Source of the DNA: a virus
IMG/VR virus record: IMGVR_UViG_3300030090_005281
Span: 1 to 45,512 of that record
DNA: 45,512 nt
Direction: 5' to 3' (one strand)
Part shown: positions 27,645-36,142 of the stretch, one piece after another
Layout of the letters: each line of letters starts with the position of its first letter
Numbering within the stretch: the first letter of the stretch is position 1
Position numbers and translations under genes: made by a program
The notes under the pieces: generated by a model
What the model was told of the DNA's origin: nothing
Seen by the model: only the letters and a program-made list of their open reading frames with translations
Databases searched by the model: none

Positions 27645-27992
27645 ATGCGGTATTCAAATAGTGGTGGAGGAACTTACTACATGCAAGATGATGACGATGG
27701 ATTCTTGATGGTCGATACCGAAGATGACGTTGAGCTCGGTTTGTTCACATTAGAGGATGTGGAGTTTTCACAAGACACAGAGTGGTTCTTCGAAGGTGCA
27801 TGGTATTCTATGTGCTCATACTTAGATGACTTGTATCCGAGTATGATGGTAGGAGAACCAATGGGATCACAGGAGGACAGTGGGCATCTATCAGTTTGGG
27901 CACGACTTGATTTCGAGGATAGCGTTATGTGGTTGAGGATCATGACATTCTCACCATTTCATTGGATATGGAAAGACACTCAATACCATTAA
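27645..27992 (+). CDS. Acidic unknown protein, first gene of the rightward module
   Basis: This 115-residue product is very acidic (YMQDDDDGFLMVDTEDDVELGLFTLEDVEF) and rich in Trp, Met and Tyr (WFFEGAWYSMCSYLDD, WARLDFEDSVMWLRIMTF). No typical ribosome-binding sequence precedes the ATG, so it could be leaderless-like or start elsewhere. Its stop codon forms part of the next gene's ribosome-binding site (TAAAGGAG). No family recognised. Confidence 0.5.
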   Translation: MRYSNSGGGTYYMQDDDDGFLMVDTEDDVELGLFTLEDVEFSQDTEWFFEGAWYSMCSYLDDLYPSMMVGEPMGSQEDSGHLSVWARLDFEDSVMWLRIMTFSPFHWIWKDTQYH

Positions 27993-28000
27993 AGGAGTAC

Positions 28001-28909
28001 ATGGTACTCACACAGTTCTATCCATTGAGTGGAGTCAATGGGGTAGACGAGTATTCTGTATATGGCAACAAGGTAGACGAATATCGTGATGCTCTCGGCG
28101 TGAAGTACGATGACGAGTTGATATTCAAAGAGGTCAAGAAGTGTAGAGGTAAAGCAATGCACTGGTTTGCACCAGGAGACATTGTCTGTAGACGGATTGG
28201 TTTAGAGGAGGATCTAGTAGATGTACTTCGACCGATGCAAGATAAAGTGTTCATCTCAAAGAAGATTGATCAGATCGAATATAAAGAAGAACTTGAACAA
28301 CTTAGACGTAGTGCTATCGAGAGTCACAAGTGGAAGGTACGTCGTAGGAAAACTTGGTTTGCAGTTGTTGATCCAAAGGGTAGAGCTGTTGTCATTGCTT
28401 TTCGTTACTGGACAAATGCCTTCAAGAGATTGATGGAGCAGTTGTGTCCAATACATCCAAAGCACAAGATCTATGCATGTGCTCCATACAGGGTGGCAGC
28501 ATCATGGTGTGCATTCAAGGTGATGCATCGATATGCAATGAAGCACTGTAGTCATGAGATGAATGTAGTTCAAGCATTGAAGTGTATGCGATATGCAGAG
28601 TGGGTTTGGTGGAGGCGTACTGAAGTAAAGAACATGATGGGTACAGGACGTATCTACAAGATGTACAAACGTAGAGCCAAGAAGTTCATACCGTTTTGGG
28701 AGAGATGCTTTCGTCTAATGGATGATGGTGTACAAGTACCAGACTCAGTACGTCATATAAGGGAACATCCTACAACTCGATGGATAGCAGTTACACCGAA
28801 GGAAGCAGAGTGGTACTTGGGTTGTGTGTATTGGCCAGAGTGGTATGGTGGTGATCCAGTTCGTTTTCAGAAGTTCATCAAGAGTAGTAGAGGTAGAATG
28901 TGGAGATAG
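28001..28909 (+). CDS. Basic, Trp/Met/Cys-rich unknown protein
   Basis: ATG 28001 directly follows AAAGGAG and is after the previous stop; an earlier GTG would overlap that gene. The 302-residue product is basic and aromatic: HKWKVRRRKTWFAVVDPKGRAVVIAFRYW, APYRVAASWCAFKVMHRYAMKHCSHEM, WVWWRRTEVKNMMGTGRIYKMYKRRAKKF, and AEWYLGCVYWPEWYGG. The amphipathic basic helices suggest nucleic-acid binding. It lies upstream of RusA, so a role in DNA processing is possible. No family recognised. Confidence 0.6.
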   Translation: MVLTQFYPLSGVNGVDEYSVYGNKVDEYRDALGVKYDDELIFKEVKKCRGKAMHWFAPGDIVCRRIGLEEDLVDVLRPMQDKVFISKKIDQIEYKEELEQLRRSAIESHKWKVRRRKTWFAVVDPKGRAVVIAFRYWTNAFKRLMEQLCPIHPKHKIYACAPYRVAASWCAFKVMHRYAMKHCSHEMNVVQALKCMRYAEWVWWRRTEVKNMMGTGRIYKMYKRRAKKFIPFWERCFRLMDDGVQVPDSVRHIREHPTTRWIAVTPKEAEWYLGCVYWPEWYGGDPVRFQKFIKSSRGRMWR

Positions 28910-29277
28910 CTTGTACAGATCTGACACCAGATGTCATACAGAAGTGTCGTCATGTTCAACGTCATGTACGGTTAGCGATTAGTGATTGGTACTACTTTCT
29001 TTCACGTATGTCTTTATCGAGTGACACATGGTTATACGGTTGTGATTGGTGGATGAAGAACGTTCCATCACAGCTGGATATACCGTGGGCATTTGAGTCG
29101 ATAGCAGATGTTGTACGTCGTCCAGGTATGTTGGACATATTGATTGTTAAGGTTGATGAGATTTGTATTTCAATTGATCGCAACGATGGTACTGACTTTC
29201 CAGACAGTGTTCATAAGTTACGGGATTCATTGAAGATATTGCAGAAGGAAATGGAAGATGCAGGAATGGCAGTTTGA
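28900..29277 (+). CDS. Unknown protein before RusA
   Basis: It starts with GTG at 28900, overlapping the previous gene by 10 bases (GAGG upstream). The 125-residue product has HVRLAISDWYYFLSRMSLSSDTWLYGCDWW, then a helical acidic C-terminus (DSVHKLRDSLKILQKEMEDAGMAV). It overlaps rusA by 20 bases. No family recognised. Confidence 0.55.
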   Translation: MEIACTDLTPDVIQKCRHVQRHVRLAISDWYYFLSRMSLSSDTWLYGCDWWMKNVPSQLDIPWAFESIADVVRRPGMLDILIVKVDEICISIDRNDGTDFPDSVHKLRDSLKILQKEMEDAGMAV

Positions 29278-29704
29278 TTGTGTGATACCTGGGGCACCGA
29301 TTGGTAAGGGTAGACCAAGGGCAACGAAGATGGGTAGTCATGTTCGTTTGTACACACCGAAGCGTACAGCAGATTGGGAGAGGAGCAGTGCATTGATCAT
29401 GCGTAATGCATGGATGTCACCACCAAGCGATAGTCTATGTAGGGCAAAGATTACTGCAGTGTTTCCGAGACCAAAGAGGTTGTTACGGAAGAAGGATCCA
29501 GAGCACAGGATTTGGCACAGCAGTAAACCAGACATAGACAATGTTTGTAAATCTGTTCTGGATTCGCTGGTTATGGCAGGAGTTATTCGGGATGACACAC
29601 AGGTTGTTATTCTCACAGCCAAGTCTGTATATGCATCTAAGGATGAGGGTCCGTGTGTTGAGGTGAGTGTCACGTCTATTGACGGTGTCGGTCCATTAGA
29701 ATAG
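29258..29704 (+). CDS. rusA: RusA-family Holliday junction resolvase
   Basis: This 148-residue product has the RusA core: KGRPRATK (17-24), YTPKRTADWE (32-41), KPDIDN with the catalytic Asp pair (90-95), KSVLDSLVMAGVIRDDTQV with Asp102, Asp112 and Asp113, and Lys122. RusA dimers cut four-way junctions; in phages this removes branches before packaging, which fits its place next to the structural module. It starts inside the previous gene. Confidence 0.92.
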   Translation: MQEWQFDCVIPGAPIGKGRPRATKMGSHVRLYTPKRTADWERSSALIMRNAWMSPPSDSLCRAKITAVFPRPKRLLRKKDPEHRIWHSSKPDIDNVCKSVLDSLVMAGVIRDDTQVVILTAKSVYASKDEGPCVEVSVTSIDGVGPLE

Positions 29705-29795
29705 TTTGTGTGTACCGATGATCTCTACAAGGTGGAGTGGTGTTTGCCTTGTTCTGAAAGAGTGATTTGGTCTACACATTAGTGTTGTTCTCTTT

Positions 29796-29835
29796 GCCCT
29801 CGGCTGTATCTCTGTGCGGTCGGGGGCTTTTTTTT
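29796..29835 (+). terminator. Rho-independent terminator after rusA
   Basis: GCCCTCG (29796-29802) pairs with CGGGGGC (29821-29827), including one T-G pair, followed by eight T (29828-29835). It separates the 27645-29704 unit from the structural unit. The 170 bases 29705-29873 hold no gene I can see; a promoter for the next unit should lie after the T-run. Confidence 0.85.
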
Positions 29836-29873
29836 ATGTTATTTAAGATGTACTATTGCTTCAGGAGAAAGCT

Positions 29874-30554
29874 ATGCATGGGAAGGTTCCACCGGTATTG
29901 GTCTTGGAGATAGACACTCGGTCTGAGAAGGAGAAGGAGAACGATCGACTTCGTGAGTTAGCGAGGACATCTGGTCGTGACTCTATGGAGTATGACGAGG
30001 ATGACGTTGTTGATATGTCAACGATGTTGAAAGAGTATTCTGGTCCGATGATTGAGCGTGGACCGGACATGATTTTATCTGATCATATGGAGGATGGTCC
30101 TGGTTCATCATTGTTTGATGAGTCGAGTGCCAGTCGGTATGCAAAGGCGATGGGTATTTCGGGAGATGAGCTGGACCGTATACGTGCAGCCTCGATGATG
30201 GAGCAAGGTGGCCCTGAGTCATTATCCAGGTTCAAGCAGGACTATGGTGAAATGAAGAAGTATGGTGGTGATGTAGTTGCGATGGAGTTGGCAAGAGAAG
30301 GCGACGACATGGACGATTCATTGATGGATGGTTTGCTGACATCATCGATGGACAGCACCAGTAAGATGGACATGTCTGACAATATGAACCAAGCGATGGC
30401 AGCGATGGAAGAACAGTTTGGTCGTGATGCCGAGGCGATATTGGATGGTGAGGCTGACGGATATTTTGTATTTTCCGTAGATTGTCCTAATATGGGCCAG
30501 GTGAAATATGTTTATGACTCTAAGGACGGCGTTGGCCGTGTATTGAGAGGTTGA
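29874..30554 (+). CDS. Acidic Met-rich protein, likely virion or head-assembly associated
   Basis: ATG 29874 follows AGGAGAAAGCT; 226 residues. It is very rich in Asp, Glu and Met (DDSLMDGLLTSSMDSTSKMDMSDNMNQAMAAMEEQF), with a basic helical front (SEKEKENDRLRELART) and a C-terminal strand region (GYFVFSVDCPNMGQVKYVYDSKDG). Proteins with such tails often start phage structural modules. Not assigned to a family. Confidence 0.6.
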   Translation: MHGKVPPVLVLEIDTRSEKEKENDRLRELARTSGRDSMEYDEDDVVDMSTMLKEYSGPMIERGPDMILSDHMEDGPGSSLFDESSASRYAKAMGISGDELDRIRAASMMEQGGPESLSRFKQDYGEMKKYGGDVVAMELAREGDDMDDSLMDGLLTSSMDSTSKMDMSDNMNQAMAAMEEQFGRDAEAILDGEADGYFVFSVDCPNMGQVKYVYDSKDGVGRVLRG

Positions 30555-30555
30555 T

Positions 30556-31311
30556 ATGGCGAGTCCTTATACTGTTTCCGGTGATACGATCAAAAAAGCT
30601 CAAGATGAAGAGTCAGAAGCGATATTGAAGTCGGCCACATCTGCGAAAAAGGATCGTGCGAAAACGGCCAAATCGACAATAAAGTCTCAAAAAGATCAAT
30701 CTTTTATAGATGCCATGAATTTTGCCACAGATATTACGAAAGGCGCGATAGATGCTTCAGGAGACATTGCTTCTGCGAAATCAAAAGCTTTGCCATCTGC
30801 AGTTGCTACGGATGCAGGCGCTACGGATGCAGTTGCAAAGCCAGATTTGAGTACAAAAAGCGGTCGTATTGGTGCGCGTGCGGACGATTTACAGTCGAGA
30901 GCTGAAGTAGCGGGCGCTAGTGGTCGTTTATTGCGTCAAGCCAAGTTGACTGATCGTGCGGCTGCACTTGATCAAAGAGTTCCTGAGATGCAACGGCAAG
31001 AGTTGTTGATGGAGCAGCAGCGAAGGGATCAGTTTGCTGAAAAGGTTGATGACCGCAGGGAGCGATCTCAAAAGCGTTTGGATCGTTACAACATCAGAAA
31101 AGAGTATGGTCAGGACAGAAAAGTAGGTGCTTATCGTGCTGATGGAGATCTTTACACAGCGCAGCCTCAAGCTCCTGATACCAGTGCTGAGATATTCGAT
31201 CCTCGATACAAGGCTTCTGATGATGTTGTTCGTAAGCGTGCTCTTGCTTTGATGTCACAAGAGGATGATTTAACTGAGGACGAAATTCTAAGTTCAATGA
31301 TGAGTCGATAG
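30556..31311 (+). CDS. Ala/Lys/Asp-rich helical protein, likely internal virion protein
   Basis: This 251-residue product begins one base after the previous stop. It is mostly helical and disordered: SATSAKKDRAKTAKSTIKSQKDQS, a small repeat-like stretch ATDAGATDAVAKPD, then a basic coiled coil (MQRQELLMEQQRRDQFAEKVDDRRERSQKRLDRYNIRKEYG). The composition is like phage internal or scaffold-associated proteins. No family recognised. Confidence 0.6.
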   Translation: MASPYTVSGDTIKKAQDEESEAILKSATSAKKDRAKTAKSTIKSQKDQSFIDAMNFATDITKGAIDASGDIASAKSKALPSAVATDAGATDAVAKPDLSTKSGRIGARADDLQSRAEVAGASGRLLRQAKLTDRAAALDQRVPEMQRQELLMEQQRRDQFAEKVDDRRERSQKRLDRYNIRKEYGQDRKVGAYRADGDLYTAQPQAPDTSAEIFDPRYKASDDVVRKRALALMSQEDDLTEDEILSSMMSR

Positions 31312-31328
31312 ATTAGGAAGGCTTTAAG

Positions 31329-31613
31329 ATGGCGAAAAAAGGCGTACCGACCAAAACCAACAGTCCACGTCGGATCAAAAAGGGTGAGCCTGGTTATGGT
31401 AAGAAAAAATTTGTTGTACTTGCCAGTGCGGGTGGCAAGCAACGTGTGATTCGTTTTGGTGATGCGAACATGGAGATTCGTCGAGATAATCCGAAAGCCC
31501 GCAAAAATTTTCGTTCACGTCACGGTTGTGACAAAGAGAAAGCAAAAGACAAGCTGACTGCGAAGTACTGGTCATGTTGGCAGTGGCGCAGTGGTAAGAA
31601 GGTGAAAGGATGA
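31329..31613 (+). CDS. Basic protein with RFGDxNM...FRxRHxCD...YWSC motif
   Basis: This 94-residue product has GKQRVIRFGDANMEIRRDNPKARKNF, then RSRHGCDKEKAKDKLTAKYWSCWQW. I recognise this motif set from small conserved proteins near the terminase/portal region of many environmental phages; no function is known to me. It is very basic, so nucleic-acid contact in the capsid is plausible. Its stop overlaps the next start. Confidence 0.7.
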   Translation: MAKKGVPTKTNSPRRIKKGEPGYGKKKFVVLASAGGKQRVIRFGDANMEIRRDNPKARKNFRSRHGCDKEKAKDKLTAKYWSCWQWRSGKKVKG

Positions 31614-31849
31614 ACCAGTATAAGTTAGACGATGATGACAAGACGTTGGCGAAAGGCCTTAAAGATCCCAAGCGTGCGATGAAAAAGGTTTCATCCAACT
31701 TGAAGAAGGCATCGAAGGCTCATGCCAAGCAGTCAAAGCAATTGGCAAAGGCTTCTAAAATGCACGCCAAGGACGCTGAAACGGTGTCAAAGATAACGAA
31801 AGACATGAAGCGAACGAAGAACCCTGGCTACAAGATGAACGGCTATTGA
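31610..31849 (+). CDS. Small Lys-rich helical protein
   Basis: This 79-residue basic protein: PKRAMKKVSSNLKKASKAHAKQSKQLAKASKMHAKDAETVSKITKDMKR, one long Lys/Ala helix similar to histone-like or DNA-condensing proteins. The ATG overlaps the stop of the previous gene. Not assigned. Confidence 0.6.
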   Translation: MNQYKLDDDDKTLAKGLKDPKRAMKKVSSNLKKASKAHAKQSKQLAKASKMHAKDAETVSKITKDMKRTKNPGYKMNGY

Positions 31850-31868
31850 ACAAAATAGGAGCTTTGTC

Positions 31869-32096
31869 GTGGACAAAACAGATAAAGAGCTCGCAAAAAA
31901 CATGCGACCGAAGAAAAAGAAGAAGGCCAAGAAGGCTAAGAAATCGAAGGGCAAGAATGTTCCTACGAATCCTGAGCTTTATGCAAGGACAAAAGCGGAC
32001 GCCAAAAAGAAATTTGATGTTTATCCAAGTGCGTATGCCAATGCGTGGTTGGTCAAGACCTATAAGAAACGTGGCGGCGGTTACAGGAAGGCTTGA
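31869..32096 (+). CDS. Basic protein of the PTNPxLYxxxKxxAKxKFxVYPSAYAN family
   Basis: GTG at 31869 with AGGAG about 10 bases upstream gives 75 residues. A Lys-rich front (RPKKKKKAKKAKKSKGK) precedes PTNPELYARTKADAKKKF and DVYPSAYANAWLVKTYKKRG. This conserved stretch is found in small proteins of phages and large eukaryotic DNA viruses; function unknown. It is adjacent to another such protein. Confidence 0.75.
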   Translation: MDKTDKELAKNMRPKKKKKAKKAKKSKGKNVPTNPELYARTKADAKKKFDVYPSAYANAWLVKTYKKRGGGYRKA

Positions 32097-32098
32097 TC

Positions 32099-32389
32099 AT
32101 GGCTAGAGGTGGACTTGGGAAATGGTTTAAAGATCAATGGGTAGACATTGGTGCGCCTAAAAAAGATGGCAAGTTCCAAAAGTGTGGCCGTAAATCTGCT
32201 AAAGATTCAAAGCGAGGCTACCCGAAGTGTGTGGAGCTATCCAAAGCCAAGCAGATGACCAAAAAAGAGCGTGAAAGTGCTACTCGACGCAAGCGTGCAA
32301 AAAAACAAGGTGTTGGTGGAAAGCCAACCAATGTTAAAACTGACGATGAAGTTTTGTCAGAAAACATGAGAAAAAAGAAGAAAAAGTAA
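32099..32389 (+). CDS. DUF5872-like basic protein
   Basis: ATG 32099 (an upstream TTG was rejected) gives 96 residues. GGLGKWFKDQWVDIGAPKK, FQKCGRKSAKDSKRGYPKC and a KERESATRRKRAKKQGVGGKP tail match the conserved GGLGxWFxxxWVDI...CGRxxA...YPKCVxxSKA pattern I recall as DUF5872, present in phages and giant viruses. The function is unknown; the two Cys and basic tail could bind nucleic acid. It overlaps the next gene by one base. Confidence 0.75.
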   Translation: MARGGLGKWFKDQWVDIGAPKKDGKFQKCGRKSAKDSKRGYPKCVELSKAKQMTKKERESATRRKRAKKQGVGGKPTNVKTDDEVLSENMRKKKKK

Positions 32390-35319
32390 TGGCATCAATC
32401 GAAAACATGACCGACGAAGAGTTGCTTGCAATGACGATGCCTGGTGAGCGTGGATACGTCGTCCCTGCCCTTCGAGATCCGTTGTTACAGAAGCGAACGG
32501 ACGTGATTGATGAGGACATTGATCCAGACGATGTTCTGTCAAAATCGATGGACGCAGAGCCTGTTTATCAAATCGGTGAGCCGGATATCGAGGATGGTTT
32601 TGTTGATCGTGTCTCGCGTGGTGCAGAGCGTGTTGGTCGTGGTGTTGGTGATTTGGTCTATCAAGCGCATGCAGCGAAAACCAAAGCTTTGATGGATCCT
32701 GTGGGCGCTGCAGAAGAGGCCAAGCAGTTTGCATCGAGAGTTATGGAGGGCGATCCCGAGGCCCAGGAGCAGGCATTGATTGCCACATCGATGTCTATGG
32801 CCGAACCCATGGCTACAGCGGCTGACGTTGAGCTGGCTCGTCGTGATGTTCGTAAGGCTATGGAGACCCGTGATCCAGGTGATATTGCGACTGCGGGTGT
32901 TTCTACAGTGTTTGCGGCGATTCCTTTGGTTGGTGTTGGTTTGACCAAGGGGATTACCAAGGCTGCACCGGACCCTGAAGTTCTTGAGAACTTGTCTGAT
33001 TTGAAAGGCAACAAGCCCAAGTTAAATGAAGATGGAACAATTACGATGTACCATCGAACAAGTCCTGAGTCTGCTGCTGAGATTCGCAAGACTGGCAAGT
33101 TTTTATCGAAAGAGAATACTAATGAGGTGTTTTTATCGAGCAGTCCTACGGGTCAAGCAGAGGGCTATGGTTCTGAGGTTGTTGAAGTTCGTGTGGATCC
33201 TGCCAAGGTTCGTCTGGACGATGCCTTTGATGATGAGATTCATGTGGCGGTTAAAGTTGACGACATAGGGAAGCCATCTACTGCTGGTCCAGAGCCTGTA
33301 TTCGAGTCTCTATTGGAGAAGGCCGTTGTCGAGAAGATGCCCAACAAGGTTGCGGTAGATGACGTAGAGAAGTTTTTGAACAGAAAAGGTGCGACGAAGT
33401 CAGAGATTGCTGACACCAAGGTTCCTGAGTTTGTGGAGCAAGCAAAGGCAGAAGGCAAGAAGAGTGTCACCAAGGACGAGGTGATCCAGCATCTTGATGA
33501 AAACAAGGTGCAGATCGAAGAGGTGAGGCTGGGTAAATCGTTACAAAAGTTGCCAAAAGAGATCGAGGATCTTTCAGATCAGAAGTTTGTTGCTTTTGAA
33601 TCATTGGATGAAGAGGCTACTGATCTTGCTCGCGTTCTTGCTCCAAATGAAAGTGCATCAGCGCAAGTGGATAAACTTTTAGATAACCCAAATCATTTTG
33701 ATAGATTGTACATTGATTATGTTGGCGGCATAGACAGGATTCGAAGATTTGATGATGTGCCTGATGACATGCAGGATGCGGTCACTAGCGTCGTTTCTTT
33801 GGACACATTCAAATCGATCAGTAACTGGGAGCCCGAGGACGCTGCACGGATAACGAAGGCTCGCAATGCCGTGAACGCGAAGCTAGATGAAATCGTTTCT
33901 GAGCCTGGGTACTTTGCTCAAAACGATTCTGATCAGGTCACAAACTTGAAAATGATCGGAATGATTCTCAACGACATGCCCGAGGCCGAGACCAGGTTGG
34001 CTGCATTGCGCCAGTTTCAGGCTTCTCCGAAGTACCAAGAATATTCTCGGTTAAGCAAAGATTTCAGAGAAAAATATTCAGCATTCCAAAATGATTCGCG
34101 AAAGCTTGCGCCAGTATACGAAAGGTACTCAGTTCCTCATGGCGACAACTACCAAGAGATTCTGCTGACGGTTCCAACCAAGCCTTACACGGATTTGCCT
34201 GAAAGCTTTGAAGTGTTGGACATGGCAGACGTATATAAAAATGAAAAACATCGCGGCCACTACCAGGTTTTTCATGATGGTGCTCCAGTTGGTGGTTCGC
34301 GTGGGATTTTTCGGACACCAGAAGAAGCCAAGGAATATGCGATCGATGAAATAAACGAAGCTGATGGTTGGGCAAGTTTATATGGAAGAAAAAAGTTCAC
34401 TGAATCCCACCACAGAGACATCCCCAACGTCATGGCCCACATTCGCACCAAGGACCGTTTCGATCACAAGGGTCGCAAGATTCTGTTTGTAGAAGAGATC
34501 CAGTCTGACTGGCACCAGAAGGGACGAAAAGAGGGTTACGACGACGACAAGGTTCACATTATAGACATTGATGGGAATGTTGTGAAAAAGGTCGATACTG
34601 AGAGTGCTGCCAAACAATACATCAGAGAGGTACAGGACAGAGCAATGAGCACAGGGAAACCTTTGCAAGATGGTGGGCCTGAAGATCTTGATTACAAAAT
34701 GCCGGGAATGCGGCCAAATTTAGTTCCCGACGCCCCCCTAAAAGACACCAAGGAATGGACTGCTCTTGCCGTTCGTCGAGTATTTCGTGAGGCAGCAGAC
34801 GGTGGCTATGACGGTGTAGCGTTCAGCCGTGCAGACATGATTACGCCTGTGGTTACTTTGCCTGAAAGACAGGCTTTTGAAGCACTTGGCAATCGAAGAG
34901 AATTCATATATATTCTAGGAGAAATGAGAAAGCGTGGCAGTCAATATGCAGAGGCTGCAGACGAGGCCGAGCGTGTATTCAAGGGCAATGAATACTACTA
35001 TGACAAGTTGTTGCCCAGCATTGCCAAGAAAGAATCGAAGGGTGATTTGGGCACTACGCTTATCGAGCTAAAAGATGTTGGCTTCTCGAAAGTAAAAGAG
35101 CGACACACTCCAGGCATGTCTTACCCTCAGTTCAACAAGCAAGTTGAAAGACTCGTTGATTCTGGATGGGTTCAAGAAGTACCGTTTTTTGAACTCACCC
35201 CTAAAGTCAAAGAAAAGGTCAGCAAGCCTCAGAAATTGTACGAGGCTGTTATCGGTGCGGGTGCCGGTGGTGCAGCTGCACGGGCCATGAGAGAAGATGA
35301 GGTGGAAGATGACAGTTAA
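32389..35319 (+). CDS. Large polyvalent-type protein with ADP-ribosyltransferase-like segment
   Basis: 976 residues. Residues about 215-285 read MYHRTSPESAAEIRKTG...NTNEVFLSSSP...GYGSEVVEVRVDPAKVRLDDAF, the shape of ADP-ribosyltransferase-like toxin domains found in phage head-injected proteins. Residues about 690-820 have VMAHIRTKDRFDHKG, ILFVEEIQSDWHQKGR and DAPLKDTKEWTALAVRRVFREAADGGYDGVAF, a segment common in large phage polyvalent proteins. A predicted hydrophobic patch lies near 165-190. It precedes HNH and terminase genes, so it is likely carried in the virion. Confidence 0.65.
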   Translation: MASIENMTDEELLAMTMPGERGYVVPALRDPLLQKRTDVIDEDIDPDDVLSKSMDAEPVYQIGEPDIEDGFVDRVSRGAERVGRGVGDLVYQAHAAKTKALMDPVGAAEEAKQFASRVMEGDPEAQEQALIATSMSMAEPMATAADVELARRDVRKAMETRDPGDIATAGVSTVFAAIPLVGVGLTKGITKAAPDPEVLENLSDLKGNKPKLNEDGTITMYHRTSPESAAEIRKTGKFLSKENTNEVFLSSSPTGQAEGYGSEVVEVRVDPAKVRLDDAFDDEIHVAVKVDDIGKPSTAGPEPVFESLLEKAVVEKMPNKVAVDDVEKFLNRKGATKSEIADTKVPEFVEQAKAEGKKSVTKDEVIQHLDENKVQIEEVRLGKSLQKLPKEIEDLSDQKFVAFESLDEEATDLARVLAPNESASAQVDKLLDNPNHFDRLYIDYVGGIDRIRRFDDVPDDMQDAVTSVVSLDTFKSISNWEPEDAARITKARNAVNAKLDEIVSEPGYFAQNDSDQVTNLKMIGMILNDMPEAETRLAALRQFQASPKYQEYSRLSKDFREKYSAFQNDSRKLAPVYERYSVPHGDNYQEILLTVPTKPYTDLPESFEVLDMADVYKNEKHRGHYQVFHDGAPVGGSRGIFRTPEEAKEYAIDEINEADGWASLYGRKKFTESHHRDIPNVMAHIRTKDRFDHKGRKILFVEEIQSDWHQKGRKEGYDDDKVHIIDIDGNVVKKVDTESAAKQYIREVQDRAMSTGKPLQDGGPEDLDYKMPGMRPNLVPDAPLKDTKEWTALAVRRVFREAADGGYDGVAFSRADMITPVVTLPERQAFEALGNRREFIYILGEMRKRGSQYAEAADEAERVFKGNEYYYDKLLPSIAKKESKGDLGTTLIELKDVGFSKVKERHTPGMSYPQFNKQVERLVDSGWVQEVPFFELTPKVKEKVSKPQKLYEAVIGAGAGGAAARAMREDEVEDDS

Positions 35320-35593
35320 ACGAGATTCAAGAGGCCGTGTGCGTGACTACAAAAAAGAGTATGATCGCGATCACAAGCCATCGAAGGACAAGAAAGATCG
35401 TGCATCTAGAAATGGTGCTCGTAAGAAACTTATTGACTACTTTACGAAGCATGGAAAATCAATTCCAAAAAATAAAGATGTAGATCATAAAGACGGTAAC
35501 CCACGGAATAATTCATCTAAAAATATACGATTTATGGACCAAAGCGAAAACAGAGGTAGGTCTAATAGCGAACGTTCAAAAAAGAAACGATAA
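35309..35593 (+). CDS. HNH-type nuclease-like protein
   Basis: ATG 35309 with GAGGTGGAAG upstream gives 94 residues; it overlaps the previous gene by 11 bases. KDVDHKDGNPRNNSSKNIRF followed by MDQSENRGRS is the HNH core (DVDH, then N-x-x-x-N-I-R). The N-terminus has RDYKKEYDRDHKPSKDKKDR. HNH proteins beside terminases aid genome packaging in several phages. Its HNH is short, so activity should be treated as probable. Confidence 0.75.
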   Translation: MTVKRDSRGRVRDYKKEYDRDHKPSKDKKDRASRNGARKKLIDYFTKHGKSIPKNKDVDHKDGNPRNNSSKNIRFMDQSENRGRSNSERSKKKR

Positions 35594-35621
35594 TTGTTTT
35601 TTAATCATTAAATGATATTAT
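35594..35621 (+). promoter_or_regulatory. Promoter before the terminase genes
   Basis: TTGTTT (35594-35599), 16 bases, TATTAT (35616-35621). A perfect palindrome ATCATT-A-AATGAT (35604-35616) fills the spacer and reaches the -10, so a bound protein could block it. Confidence 0.55.
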
Positions 35622-35638
35622 CGTTGTATGAGGGCCAT

Positions 35639-36142
35639 ATGGGACGAAACAAAAATAACTCTGGAAAAACAGAACTGACACCATGGATTGATCCAGAATT
35701 GTTGGACTACAAGCCAACAGATCGTCAGTCTGCGTTTCGTCGATGTGTACGCAACTGTGTTTTGGGCGGTAAGTTTTTAAAGGCTGACTGGTATCGTGCC
35801 AGTGCTCGCTCAGAGTCAGAAGCATTTAAGGGACATCCAGTCACTCCGAGTGAGTTTAAGCGATGGGCAGCGAAAAAAGGTTTCATGGTTTGGTTCTATG
35901 AGGACTTTCCTGAAGCAGAGCCCATCAGCGAACAAGAAATGCAGATGATTGAGCACAAGTGGTGGCGAGGCGTTCTCGATGCCATGGATGAGGGAGAAGA
36001 GTGGGCGTATCGTGCGTTTGCTAAGGTCCGCTTTGAAGCTCGTCGTGTTGAGCAAGAACGAGTTGAAAACAAAGAACTGTCCGACTTTTTGGGATCCGAT
36101 AGCGAAGGTGGCGCTTGGCACATTAATGCTCCAGAGGCGTAA
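35639..36142 (+). CDS. Putative small terminase subunit
   Basis: The ATG 35639 follows GAGGG and gives 167 residues; an earlier in-frame ATG is in the promoter. DRQSAFRRCVRNCVLGGKFLKADWYRASARSESEAF resembles a helical DNA-binding front, then TPSEFKRWAAKKGFMVWFYEDFPEAEP and an acidic helical C-terminus. It is called small terminase because it directly precedes, and overlaps by one base, the large terminase. Family not proven by motif. Confidence 0.6.
   Translation: MGRNKNNSGKTELTPWIDPELLDYKPTDRQSAFRRCVRNCVLGGKFLKADWYRASARSESEAFKGHPVTPSEFKRWAAKKGFMVWFYEDFPEAEPISEQEMQMIEHKWWRGVLDAMDEGEEWAYRAFAKVRFEARRVEQERVENKELSDFLGSDSEGGAWHINAPEA

Noticed and set aside
35600-35622. Fur-box-like sequence before the terminase genes
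   Set aside because: The palindrome ATCATTAAATGAT resembles but does not match the iron-box consensus over its length; kept only as a promoter-overlapping palindrome.
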